24,091 bases of DNA from an uncultured Collinsella sp. (GTDB lineage Bacteria > Actinomycetota > Coriobacteriia > Coriobacteriales > Coriobacteriaceae): positions 1 through 24,091 of the forward strand of contig USFU01000008.1 in assembly GCA_900554135.1 (NCBI GenBank). Direction: 5' to 3'. Under the pieces are notes generated by a model. That model did no database searches, was not told where the DNA came from, and worked only from the letters and a program-made list of their open reading frames with translations. Numbering within the stretch: the first letter of the stretch is position 1; each line of letters begins with the position of its first letter. Below, piece after piece: positions 15,517-22,867 of this stretch. The translations under genes and the position numbers were made by a program.

Positions 15517-16422
15517 GTGGGGGCCATTACTCCGGGCGTGCGTTTACACGACCTTCCGCAGGGGACCGTCGAGGAACGCATTCGCATGGCAGGAGAGCTG
15601 GGCTTTTCGTGCATTCAGCTGCCGAGCAAGGTGCTCTACGCATCAATGGGAATCGATCGATGCGGTCTGACCCGCGAGCTCGCCGAGCATTTGCGTGCGG
15701 TGCTCGATGAGGCGGGCGTTTCGGTCGCCGTGCTCGGCTGTTATAAGAATCTGGCGACGCCCGATCGACAACAGCTCACGGATAACTTTGCCGAGTACGA
15801 GGCGTGCTTGAACTTTGCTCAGATGCTCGGCGGCTGTCCGGTTGGCACCGAGACCGGTCGTCCCAATGCGCAGAACTGCGTTGCTGACGACCGTATGACC
15901 GACGAGGCACTCGATGCGTTTATGGATGGACTCGCGCGCGTCTGCGAGTGCGCCGAGGCCGTGGGTGGGCAAATACTGATCGAGCCCGGCTGGAACGAGA
16001 CGGTCAACACGCCAGATCGCTGCCGTGAGGTGCTGGAGCGCGTCCCGAGCCCGGCGCTCGGCGTGATCTACGACCCGGTGTCGCTGCTGCATCCCAGCGT
16101 CGTTGGCGAGGCGCAGGAAATCACCGCGCGTATGCTCTACTTATGCGGCAGTAAGATTCGCGTGCTGCACGCCAAGGATTTTGAGGTCGTCGACAACGAG
16201 GACGAAGCCGGCTGGTGCGATGGTACGGGTTCTCGCCTGGTGTGCCACGGCGTGGGCGAGACGGGCCGCTATGACTTTGAGCCCGTGGTGGCCTGGGCGG
16301 CTGCCGCCTGTTCGGGGATTCCTTGTGTGGTCGAGAACAGCGTGCCGGCGACGGCGGCTAGCTGCCTGGCGACACTCGAGCGCATGTCCGCTCGCTGCGG
16401 GGCTCCGCATCGCGAGATATAG
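15517..16422 (+). CDS. Sugar phosphate isomerase/epimerase-like TIM-barrel protein
   Basis: About 301 residues of the xylose-isomerase-like TIM-barrel superfamily (AP-endonuclease family 2 fold). Candidate metal ligands occur in the expected order: E in LIEPGWNE, D in VIYDPVSLL, H in VLHAKDFE and E in VVENS. GTG 15517 lies 1 bp after the GH105 stop with AAGGGG at 15501-15506. An earlier ATG at 15493 or GTG at 15508 would overlap GH105 and are possible. The gene is apparently cotranscribed with GH105. Members act on many sugars and acids as isomerases, epimerases or dehydratases, so the reaction is unknown. A step on a rhamnogalacturonan-derived or modified uronate is an inference from the operon. 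Confidence 0.78.
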   Translation: MGAITPGVRLHDLPQGTVEERIRMAGELGFSCIQLPSKVLYASMGIDRCGLTRELAEHLRAVLDEAGVSVAVLGCYKNLATPDRQQLTDNFAEYEACLNFAQMLGGCPVGTETGRPNAQNCVADDRMTDEALDAFMDGLARVCECAEAVGGQILIEPGWNETVNTPDRCREVLERVPSPALGVIYDPVSLLHPSVVGEAQEITARMLYLCGSKIRVLHAKDFEVVDNEDEAGWCDGTGSRLVCHGVGETGRYDFEPVVAWAAAACSGIPCVVENSVPATAASCLATLERMSARCGAPHREI

Positions 16423-16525
16423 CATTGGCTTTTGCCGTGGCGGCATATTGAGTTTGCTTGACTGGGGGCGGCGGTGAAGGGTTTTTATCGTCGCCTCATT
16501 GGATTACATCAAAAAGGGGAGTTGC

Positions 16526-17743
16526 GTGGCTATCCACATTGTCGAAGAGGCGAATCGTTGCCTAGGTTGCAAAAGGGCGTTCTGCCAGCTTAAAGGCTGC
16601 CCGGTGCAGACGCCTATTCCGCAGGTCATTGACTTGTTCAAGCGGCGTCGTCTGGAAGAGGCAGGTGAGCTGCTGTTCCAGAACAACCCCATGAGCGCGG
16701 TCTGCTCCATGATCTGCAACCATTCGGGCCAGTGCGAGGGCGCGTGCATTCAGGGCCGCAAGGGCGCACCGGTGCATTTTTCGAGTATCGAGAACTATAT
16801 CTCGACGGCATATTTGGACCGTAAGGAGTGGAAGCCCGCGCCGTCGTGCGGCAAGCAGGTTGCCGTGGTCGGTTCCGGTCCTGCCGGCATTACCGTGGCC
16901 ATTAAGATGGCCCAGCTGGGCTGTGCCGTCACGGTGTTTGAGCAACGCCCCGAGATCGGCGGCGTGCTGGAGTACGGCATCCCCGAGTTTCGCCTGCCCC
17001 GTGCTCTCGTGCAAAAGTACCGTCACGTGATGTGCTCGCTTGGCGTACGCGTCCGTCCCTCGACCACCATTGGCGGCGCGCTGCATATCGACGACCTGTT
17101 GCGCGACGGCTACGATGCGGTCTTTGTCGGTACCGGTACCTGGCGCGCCCGCAAGCTGGGTATTCCCGGCGAGTCGCGTGGTAACGTACTGTTTGGTATC
17201 GATTACCTGGTCGATCCCACGAGCGTGGCGATCGGTCAGAACGTGGCGGTTATCGGCGCCGGCAACGTGGCCATGGATGTTGCCCGCACGGCTCTGCGCT
17301 CGGGCGCTCGCAAGGTTACCGTGTATGCCCGATCGCGCCATATCTCGGCCATCGATGACGAGGTGGAGCTGACCGAGCTTGACGGTGCCGAGATCGTGCG
17401 CGGCAAGGCGATTTGCGCCATCGACGATAACGGTCCGGTTTTCGAGACGGCTATCTTTGACGAGGGCGACAACGTGGTGGGCTACGAGGAAGAACTTGAC
17501 CATGTGCCCGCCGACACGGTTGTGATTGCGGCCTCGCAGGTGCCCAAGGACAAACTGGTGCTTACGACGGGCGGTCTGGAGACCGACCATCGCGGTCTTC
17601 TTTCGGTCGATGAGTGCGGCATGACCACCGTGCCTGGCGTCTTTGCCGCCGGCGACGTGGTCAACGGCCCGCTCACCGTGGTCCATGCCGTAGCCGGCGC
17701 CAAGCTCGCCGTCGAAGGCATGACCAGCTATCTGGGCCTCTAA
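16526..17743 (+). CDS. GltD-like NAD(P)-dependent oxidoreductase (FAD, Fe-S N-terminus)
   Basis: 405 residues related to the small subunit of glutamate synthase and to PreT/NfnB-type flavoproteins. The N-terminal Fe-S domain has cysteines C12, C15, C20 and C25 (NRCLGCKRAFCQLKGCP) and a second group in AVCSMICNHSGQCEGACIQG. An FAD-binding motif VVGSGPAGITVA starts near residue 114, an NAD(P) motif VIGAGNVAMDVARTAL near 242, and PGVFAAGDVV closes the FAD site. GTG 16526 has AAAGGGGAG at 16513-16521; an upstream TTG at 16499 is less likely. No GltB large subunit is present, so glutamate synthesis is not supported. Its neighbour is another flavin/Fe-S oxidoreductase, and the two may exchange electrons. 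The substrate is unknown. Confidence 0.85.
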   Translation: MAIHIVEEANRCLGCKRAFCQLKGCPVQTPIPQVIDLFKRRRLEEAGELLFQNNPMSAVCSMICNHSGQCEGACIQGRKGAPVHFSSIENYISTAYLDRKEWKPAPSCGKQVAVVGSGPAGITVAIKMAQLGCAVTVFEQRPEIGGVLEYGIPEFRLPRALVQKYRHVMCSLGVRVRPSTTIGGALHIDDLLRDGYDAVFVGTGTWRARKLGIPGESRGNVLFGIDYLVDPTSVAIGQNVAVIGAGNVAMDVARTALRSGARKVTVYARSRHISAIDDEVELTELDGAEIVRGKAICAIDDNGPVFETAIFDEGDNVVGYEEELDHVPADTVVIAASQVPKDKLVLTTGGLETDHRGLLSVDECGMTTVPGVFAAGDVVNGPLTVVHAVAGAKLAVEGMTSYLGL

Positions 17744-17759
17744 CCCACCCCGCCCATCA

Positions 17760-17830
17760 GTTGCGGTGGAATACGGACTGTTTTGGCTGTCAAAGGCCTT
17801 ATCTACTCCGTATTCCACCACAACTTTTTT
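17760..17830. terminator. Long hairpin with T6, repeat copy A, likely terminator of the GltD-like gene
   Basis: The arms 17760-17777 and 17807-17824 pair over 18 bp with one mismatch, followed by six T residues. The sequence (GTTGCGGTGGAATACGGACT, then GTTTTGGC) recurs in altered form at 22868-22931, so it also belongs to a dispersed repeat family. Confidence 0.75.
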
Positions 17831-17943
17831 GTGAGGGTCGGGATTGAAGGTGAGGAATGCGAGCGAGTGCGGATACGGTGGTTACTGATACGATAAGTAC
17901 GTTAGCAACTGCCGCCGAGCGGCTCAAACGAAAGGAACCCTGT

Positions 17944-19893
17944 ATGGAGTCTTCCGCCTACCCGATGCTCTTTAGCCCGATCAAGGTCGGTACGACCGAG
18001 GTCAAGAACCGCGTCTTTATGCCGCCGGTGTCCACGAACCTGGCCGATCATGGCTATGTGACCGACGACTTGGTCGATCATTACCGTGCCCGTGCCAAGG
18101 GCGGCGTTGGCCTGATCATCACCGAGGTCGTGACGGTCGAGCCCACCTATACCTATCTGCCGGGTGACATGTGCTGCTACGACGACACGTTTATCCCCGG
18201 CTGGGAAAAGCTCGCCGCAGCCGTCCACGAGTATGGCTGCAAGATCATGCCGCAGCTCTTCCATCCCGCCTACATGGCCTTTAACATTCCGGGCACGCCG
18301 CGCCTGATCGCTCCGTCCTTTGTAGGCCCGTCCTATGCCCGCGAGGCGCCGCGCCCCATCACCATCGACGAGATCCACGAGCTCACGCATCAGTTTGGCG
18401 ACGCTGCCGTGCGTATGCAGAAGGCCGGTGTCGATGGCGTCGAGGTCCATGCGGCGCATGCCCACGGTATGCTCGGCGGCTTTTTGACTCCGCTCTACAA
18501 CAAGCGCACCGACGAGTACGGCGGCTCGCTCGACGCCCGCATGCGCTTCCTGCTCGAGGTCATCGCCGAGATTCGCGAGCGCTGCGGCAAGGACTTCATC
18601 ATCGACGTCCGTATCTCGGGCGACGAGTACACCGATGGCGGTCTGACCCTCAACGACATGATCTACGTCTCGCGTCGCCTGGAGAAGGCCGGCGTCGACA
18701 TGATCCACGTGTCGGGCGGCACCACCATCAAGCGCGGTTCCGCCATTCCCGCCGCCGGCACGCAGCAGGCCTCGCATGCCGCCTGCTCGCGCGAGATCAA
18801 AAAGCACGTCAACATTCCCGTTGCCACGGTCGGCCGCATTAACGAGGCATGGATCGCCGAGGAGCTGATCGAGGACGGCGCTGCCGACATTTGCATGATG
18901 GGCCGCGCCAATCTGTGCGATGCCGAATTCTGCAACAAGGCTGCTGCCGGCAACGCCGACGACATCCGCCCCTGCATCGGTTGCCTGCGCTGCCTGAACG
19001 GCATCATGTTCGGCAAGCGCATCTCCTGCACCGTCAACCCGGACGTGGAGCGTGACGAGGCTGGCTACGAGCCTGCCGCCGAGGCTAAGAACGTGCTGGT
19101 TGTGGGTGCCGGTCCTGCGGGCATGGAGGCAGCCTACATTGCCGCCAAGCGTGGCCATAACGTAGTGCTCGTGGATAAACAGGACGAGCCGGGCGGCGAG
19201 ATGCGCATCGCAGCCGTTCCGCCGGCAAAGCAGGAGCTCACCCGCGTGATCAAGTATCAGTACCGTCGCTTGGCCGAGGCCGGCGTCACGTGCGTCTTTG
19301 GCACCGAGCTTTCGGCCGAGGACATTCAGCGCGACTACGCAGGTTACGAGGTTGTCCTGGCTTATGGCGCCGAGCCCATCGCTCCGGCCTTCATGCAGGG
19401 CTTTAAGCAGGTCATGACGGCTGATGACCTGCTGGGCGGCAAGGCTTTCCCGGGCAAGAAGATTGTCATTGTGGGCGGCGGCACCGTTGGCTGCGAGACG
19501 GCCGATTACCTGGCCCCGTTGGTCAACGACCTGTCGCCGGCCAACCGCGATGTCACCGTCATCGAGATGACCAAGACGCTCGCCGCCAACGAGGGCGGCG
19601 CCGGCCGCGCGGTGCTCATCACGCGCATGCTCTCCAAGGGTGTTCACGTGCTGACCGAGGCCAAGGTGACCGAGATTACCGAGGACGCTATCAGCTACGA
19701 GAAGGACGGCGAGGTCCACACCATCGCCGATGCCGATACGCTGGTGCTTGCCATGGGCTATCGTCCCAACACCAAGTTGGCCGATGACCTTGCCGCTGCC
19801 GGCGTTGCCACCCACGTGCTGGGCGATGCCCAGAAGTGCGGCAACATCCGTGATGCCATCGGCGACGGCTACAAGGTCGCCTGCGAGCTGTAG
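17944..19893 (+). CDS. Old-yellow-enzyme/2,4-dienoyl-CoA-reductase-like FMN, Fe-S, FAD oxidoreductase
   Basis: About 649 residues in the FadH/trimethylamine-dehydrogenase layout. Residues 1-335 form the OYE TIM barrel (LFSPIKVGTTEVKNRVFMPP, VEVHAAHAHGMLGGFLTP with H169, H172 and H174). The Fe-S motif is CIGCLRCLNG with C344, C347, C350 and C362. The C-terminal part has VVGAGPAGMEAAYIA near 387 and IVGGGTVGCETADYLA near 509 for FAD/NAD(P). Relatives reduce activated C=C bonds of enoates, enones or dienoyl-CoA. Nothing here suggests beta-oxidation. In this setting the substrate could be an unsaturated uronate or a plant phenolic enoate, both speculative. The ATG at 17944 has AAAGGA at 17931-17936; the in-frame ATG at 17857 has no comparable site. 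Confidence 0.9.
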   Translation: MESSAYPMLFSPIKVGTTEVKNRVFMPPVSTNLADHGYVTDDLVDHYRARAKGGVGLIITEVVTVEPTYTYLPGDMCCYDDTFIPGWEKLAAAVHEYGCKIMPQLFHPAYMAFNIPGTPRLIAPSFVGPSYAREAPRPITIDEIHELTHQFGDAAVRMQKAGVDGVEVHAAHAHGMLGGFLTPLYNKRTDEYGGSLDARMRFLLEVIAEIRERCGKDFIIDVRISGDEYTDGGLTLNDMIYVSRRLEKAGVDMIHVSGGTTIKRGSAIPAAGTQQASHAACSREIKKHVNIPVATVGRINEAWIAEELIEDGAADICMMGRANLCDAEFCNKAAAGNADDIRPCIGCLRCLNGIMFGKRISCTVNPDVERDEAGYEPAAEAKNVLVVGAGPAGMEAAYIAAKRGHNVVLVDKQDEPGGEMRIAAVPPAKQELTRVIKYQYRRLAEAGVTCVFGTELSAEDIQRDYAGYEVVLAYGAEPIAPAFMQGFKQVMTADDLLGGKAFPGKKIVIVGGGTVGCETADYLAPLVNDLSPANRDVTVIEMTKTLAANEGGAGRAVLITRMLSKGVHVLTEAKVTEITEDAISYEKDGEVHTIADADTLVLAMGYRPNTKLADDLAAAGVATHVLGDAQKCGNIRDAIGDGYKVACEL

Positions 19894-19948
19894 GCTCTTG
19901 ACAAATAGGGGAGCGGCCGCCTTGCGGTGACTCAAGCGATAGCAATCT

Positions 19949-19988
19949 AAAAAGGCGCCGCGACACATGGATCGTCGCGGCGCCTTTT
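19949..19988. terminator. Bidirectional terminator between convergent genes
   Basis: A perfect 15-bp stem (19950-19964 with 19974-19988) whose ends are A and T runs, so it can terminate both the plus-strand flavoenzyme and the minus-strand isomerase gene. Confidence 0.85.
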
Positions 19989-20030
19989 GTCTGGCGGTTT
20001 GTTGGGGGTCGGTGCGCCCCGTGGGCCTTA

Positions 20031-20672
20031 TTACAGGCCCAAGAGCTCCTTGACCTTGGCGATGATGGCCTCGTCGGTGGCGTTGGCAAAGAAGTACTCC
20101 TGGAAATGCTCGCCAGCGAGGGCGCCCTTCACCAGGTCCTGATCGATCTCGCCCAGGACGTCGACGAGCGGGCGCATGGTCACAGCGCGCACGCCGTCGA
20201 GGATCTTCTTGTTGCGCTGCTCGGGCTCAACGCGCTCGGCGGGGTAGCCGTTACCCGAACCAAAGCCAAAGAGCTTCTCGAAGGTGTACTCGAGGTTGAG
20301 CTCCTGGCCCCAGCCGTTCTTGAGCGCGAAGGGCATGGCGACGGCATTGCCATCGTTGACCTGGGCAAAGGTGTAGGCATCCAGCGGGTCGGCAACGTGG
20401 CCGCACAGCACGCCGGGGAAGGAGTTGCAGGCGAGCATGGCGCCCTCGCCGGTGCCGCAACCGGTCACGACGTAGTCGGCAGCGCCGGAGTTGAGCAGCA
20501 CGGCGGCAAGAATGCCGTTCTGCACGTAAGTGAGGGGCTTGGAGCCGGCGTCGGCATACATGCCATAGTTAAAGACAGTGTGGCCCATGGGCTCGACAAC
20601 CTTCTTAAGGGCAGCCTCGATCATAGGGTTTTTGGAGTTCTGAGAGTTCTCGTTGATCAGAGCAATCTTCAT
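20031..20672 (-). CDS. RpiB/LacA/LacB-family isomerase, probable DhuI-type 4-deoxy-5-ketouronate isomerase
   Basis: 213 residues. The N-terminus MKIALINENSQNSKNPMIEAAL, the YVVTGCGTGEGAMLACN segment with C72 and the DAYTFAQVNDGNAVAMP segment mark the RpiB/LacAB fold. The protein is longer than ribose-5-phosphate isomerase B (about 150 residues), with a C-terminal extension. Streptococcal DhuI, a member of this family, isomerises 4-deoxy-L-threo-5-hexosulose-uronate in glycosaminoglycan use and works with the dehydrogenase DhuD. Here the gene lies directly downstream of a KduD/DhuD-like dehydrogenase and no KduI is present, so it most likely fills that step. ATG at 20672 is preceded on the minus strand by AAAGGT. 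A simple RpiB role is the alternative. Confidence 0.82.
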   Translation of the reverse strand: MKIALINENSQNSKNPMIEAALKKVVEPMGHTVFNYGMYADAGSKPLTYVQNGILAAVLLNSGAADYVVTGCGTGEGAMLACNSFPGVLCGHVADPLDAYTFAQVNDGNAVAMPFALKNGWGQELNLEYTFEKLFGFGSGNGYPAERVEPEQRNKKILDGVRAVTMRPLVDVLGEIDQDLVKGALAGEHFQEYFFANATDEAIIAKVKELLGL

Positions 20673-20717
20673 TTGAGTTAACCTTTCAGCTTATTTTTTC
20701 AGTTATTTGTTTCTGTG

Positions 20718-20744
20718 CGCGGGCGGCGGCAAAGCCAACCCGCG
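20718..20744. repeat. GC-rich hairpin in the leader of the isomerase gene
   Basis: CGCGGG (20718-20723) pairs with CCCGCG (20739-20744), and GGC pairs with GCC inside. There is no T run on the minus strand. It lies between the kduD end and the isomerase start. Confidence 0.45.
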
Positions 20745-20760
20745 ATGAGCTATGCGGGCA

Positions 20761-20862
20761 GTCGGCAGTTAAGTCTGTCGCGAGTTCCGCACGCAAAGGA
20801 AAGCGCTTAATGTGCTTTCCGTCTTGCGCAGGACTGTCCGAGCAGCAGACTTAACTGCCGAC
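20761..20862. repeat. 102-bp nested inverted repeat between kduD and the isomerase gene
   Basis: The outer arms GTCGGCAGTTAAGTCTG (20761-20777) and CAGACTTAACTGCCGAC (20846-20862) are a perfect 17-bp match. Inside, GGAAAGC (20798-20804) pairs with GCTTTCC (20814-20820) and CGCAA (20792-20796) with TTGCG (20824-20828). Starting 17 bp after the kduD stop on the minus strand, it could form a cruciform or a long RNA stem. There is no T run. Confidence 0.8.
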
Positions 20863-20879
20863 CGCCTCGCCCAGTTTCC

Positions 20880-21689
20880 TTATTGCGGCTGTTTGCCGAT
20901 GTATGCGAGGATGCCGCCGTCCACGTACAGGATGTGCCCGTTGACGAAGTTCGATGCGTCGGAAGCCAGGAACACGGCGGGGCCCTTCAGGTCCTCGGGC
21001 GTGCCCCAACGGGCTGCCGGCGTCTTGGCGATGATGAACTGGTCAAACGGATGGCGGCTGCCGTCAGGCTGCGTCTCGCGCAGCGGCGCGGTTTGCGGCG
21101 TGGCGATGTAGCCGGGCCCAATGCCATTGCACTGGATATTGGCCTCGCCAAACTCGGAGCAGATGTTCTTGGTGAGCATCTTGAGTCCGCCCTTGGCGGC
21201 GGCATAGCCGGCGATGGTCTCGCGGCCGAGCTCGCTCATCATGGAGCAGATGTTGATGATCTTGCCGTGACCCTTGGCGATCATGCCCGGCAGGCAGGCC
21301 TTGGACACGATAAACGGGGCATTGAGGTCGATGTCGACGACGCGACGGAAGTCCTCGGCGCTCATGTCGAGCATCGGGGTGCGCTGGATGACGCCGGCGT
21401 TGTTGACCAGGATGTCGGGCGTGGTGCCAAAATCGGCTTCGATCTTGGCAACGAGCTCGGCGACGACAGCCTCGTCGGTGACGTCGGCAACATAGCCGTG
21501 AGCATCAAAGCCCAGCTCGCGGTAGTGCTTCTCGGCTTCGGCAACTTTGTCGGCGTGACGGGCGTTAAAGGCAATCTTGGCGCCTGCCTCTCCGAGCGCC
21601 TCGGCAATGGCCATGCCGATGCCATAGGTGGCGCCGGTCACGAGCGCGACCTTGCCGTCCAGGCGGAAGCTGTCCATAAGATCAGACAT
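20880..21689 (-). CDS. kduD: 2-dehydro-3-deoxy-D-gluconate 5-dehydrogenase (KduD/DhuD-type SDR)
   Basis: 269 residues, short-chain dehydrogenase fold. It has VTGATYGIGMAIAEAL (residues 17-32) for NAD(P) binding, LVNNAGV at 94-100 and the catalytic set S149, Y162, K166 in ICSMMSELGRETIAGYAAAK. Predicted to reduce 3-deoxy-D-glycero-2,5-hexodiulosonate (DKII) to KDG in the branch that handles unsaturated uronates. The start is taken at 21689, preceded on the minus strand by GGAAGG, rather than the in-frame ATG at 21716 next to an operator copy. Two LacI-type operators lie upstream. The next minus-strand gene is the DhuI-like isomerase, separated by a long inverted repeat. Gluconate 5-dehydrogenase is the closest alternative call. 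Confidence 0.88.
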   Translation of the reverse strand: MSDLMDSFRLDGKVALVTGATYGIGMAIAEALGEAGAKIAFNARHADKVAEAEKHYRELGFDAHGYVADVTDEAVVAELVAKIEADFGTTPDILVNNAGVIQRTPMLDMSAEDFRRVVDIDLNAPFIVSKACLPGMIAKGHGKIINICSMMSELGRETIAGYAAAKGGLKMLTKNICSEFGEANIQCNGIGPGYIATPQTAPLRETQPDGSRHPFDQFIIAKTPAARWGTPEDLKGPAVFLASDASNFVNGHILYVDGGILAYIGKQPQ

Positions 21690-21702
21690 AGCAATCCTTC
21701 CA

Positions 21703-21718
21703 AAAGAAACGTTCATCT
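21703..21718. promoter_or_regulatory. LacI-type operator copy in the kduD leader
   Basis: On the plus strand AAAGAAACGTTCATCT, with an AACGTTCA core and degenerate outer bases. It is 13 bp upstream of the chosen start and 90 bp (centre to centre) from the strong copy at 21793. Confidence 0.55.
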
Positions 21719-21792
21719 ATATAAGTCTTGCTTTTCGTACAAGCTCAGTATATGTGAAGTATGGTAATAAACCCTCCCATTCTCCGAAAAAA

Positions 21793-21808
21793 AGGTGAAC
21801 GTTCACTT
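21793..21808. promoter_or_regulatory. LacI-type operator upstream of kduD
   Basis: AGGTGAACGTTCACTT, 15 of 16 consensus positions. GGTAAACGGTGAAC at 21815-21828 adds partial half-sites, giving CCGTTTACC on the minus strand. No convincing -10 box was found at normal distance from its TTCACC. Confidence 0.8.
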
Positions 21809-21839
21809 TTAAAAGGTAAACGGTGAACTCGCACTGCTG

Positions 21840-22060
21840 CGCGGGCGGCTCGATTGTCCTGATCGAGGAGGGCAAGCTCGAGAGACAAGTGGGCACGGGC
21901 TGCCCGTTGGCCCCGCGCGTAGTGCTACTTTTCAAACGCGGCGCGCGCAAAGTGCCGGGTGAACAACTTACTGGCGATGCCGGCGACGTTGCCTAAGATC
22001 AGCGCCGAGATAGCGGTGGTCACGTCTGGTCACGTCAAAGCCGCCTAAGTTGTGCATGGG
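21840..22060 (-). pseudogene. Possible remnant of a membrane-protein gene 3' end
   Basis: Read on the minus strand, 22026 to about 21928 translates as TTAISALILGNVAGIASKLF followed by TRHFARAAFEK and a stop, a hydrophobic helix with a basic end like the C-terminus of a membrane protein. Further upstream, MHNLGGFDVT continues in another frame. The break falls in a tandem 10-bp duplication, TGGTCACGTC twice at 22017-22036. No complete gene or recognisable family is seen; chance coding similarity in GC-rich DNA is possible. Confidence 0.3.
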
Positions 22061-22158
22061 TGCCAGCGGCCCTTATTTCACCGCAGCTGAGGGGATGGGG
22101 GATGCGATAGTATTACGTGGTGATATTCGACAAACCGTGAGCTTCATTCGAGGGCTTT

Positions 22159-22851
22159 ATGGAACAACACCAGCATTATCAGAGCCTGCAAGATCAGGCA
22201 TACAACGCATTGCGCTCCAAGATCATCTATGCCGAGCTCAAGCCCGGCACGCGCCTTTCGGCGATTGGTCTGGAAAAGGAGACGGGAATCGGGCGCACGC
22301 CCATTCGCGAGTCCTTTGTGCGTCTGCGTGAGCAGGAGCTAGTGGAAACGCGTCCCAAAAGCGGCACCTATGTCTCAAAAATCAGCATGGAGCGCGCCGA
22401 GAACGCCTGTTTCTTGCGCGAGAAACTCGAAAGAAGCGTACTCATTAAATGCTGCTCGGCAGCCACGTCCGAGCAGAAGCATCGGCTTGAGCAGATTCTT
22501 GCCGAGTCCGAATCGCTCGACCATCGCGAAACGCGTCGCTTTTTCGACTTGGATAACCTGTTTCATGAGACGTGTTTTGTGATTGCCGGCCGTCACATGT
22601 TGTGGGATTGGATGAAGAGCGTCAACACGCATTTTGAGCGATACAACTGGTTGCGTATGGTGTCGCAGGATCTGGATTGGGAGCCGATCCGTGGGCAACA
22701 TCGCCGGATTCTCGAGGCCATTAAGAAGGGTGATACCGACACGGCGAGCTATCTGGCAGAGACGCATTTGCATCTAATGCCCGAGGAGCAGGGCCCGGTT
22801 ATCGCCTTGCATCCCGACTACTTTGAGCTGTCCAAAGACTCGGCAATCTAA
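22159..22851 (+). CDS. GntR-family regulator with FCD ligand-binding domain
   Basis: 230 residues. Residues 8-75 form the winged helix (SLQDQAYNALRSKIIYAELK, then KETGIGRTPIRESFVRL and TRPKSGTYVS). The remainder is an all-helical FCD domain with candidate metal ligands D132 and H136 in DLDNLFHETC, H181 in GQHRRILEAI and H203 in AETHLHL. FCD regulators commonly sense organic acids, including hexuronate-pathway intermediates (UxuR, ExuR and KdgR-like proteins). ATG 22159 follows GAGGG at 22150-22154. It is placed between kduD and eda, so control of the KDG branch is plausible, but no half-site repeats that I can assign to it were found. The ligand is unknown. Confidence 0.9.
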   Translation: MEQHQHYQSLQDQAYNALRSKIIYAELKPGTRLSAIGLEKETGIGRTPIRESFVRLREQELVETRPKSGTYVSKISMERAENACFLREKLERSVLIKCCSAATSEQKHRLEQILAESESLDHRETRRFFDLDNLFHETCFVIAGRHMLWDWMKSVNTHFERYNWLRMVSQDLDWEPIRGQHRRILEAIKKGDTDTASYLAETHLHLMPEEQGPVIALHPDYFELSKDSAI

Positions 22852-22867
22852 TTCGTCCTCTTTATTA

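Noticed and set aside
16526..17743. Glutamate synthase small subunit (gltD)
   Set aside because: The family resemblance is real, but no large subunit gene lies next to it and the surroundings are pectin genes, so only a GltD-like oxidoreductase is claimed.
17944..19893. 2,4-dienoyl-CoA reductase acting in fatty acid oxidation (fadH)
   Set aside because: The architecture matches but there are no beta-oxidation genes and the Fe-S cysteine spacing differs from FadH, so a specific name is not supported.
17902..19968. 688-residue open frame antisense to the OYE-like gene
   Set aside because: The plus strand carries the TIM barrel, Fe-S and two nucleotide-binding motifs in order; the antisense frame has none and no ribosome site.
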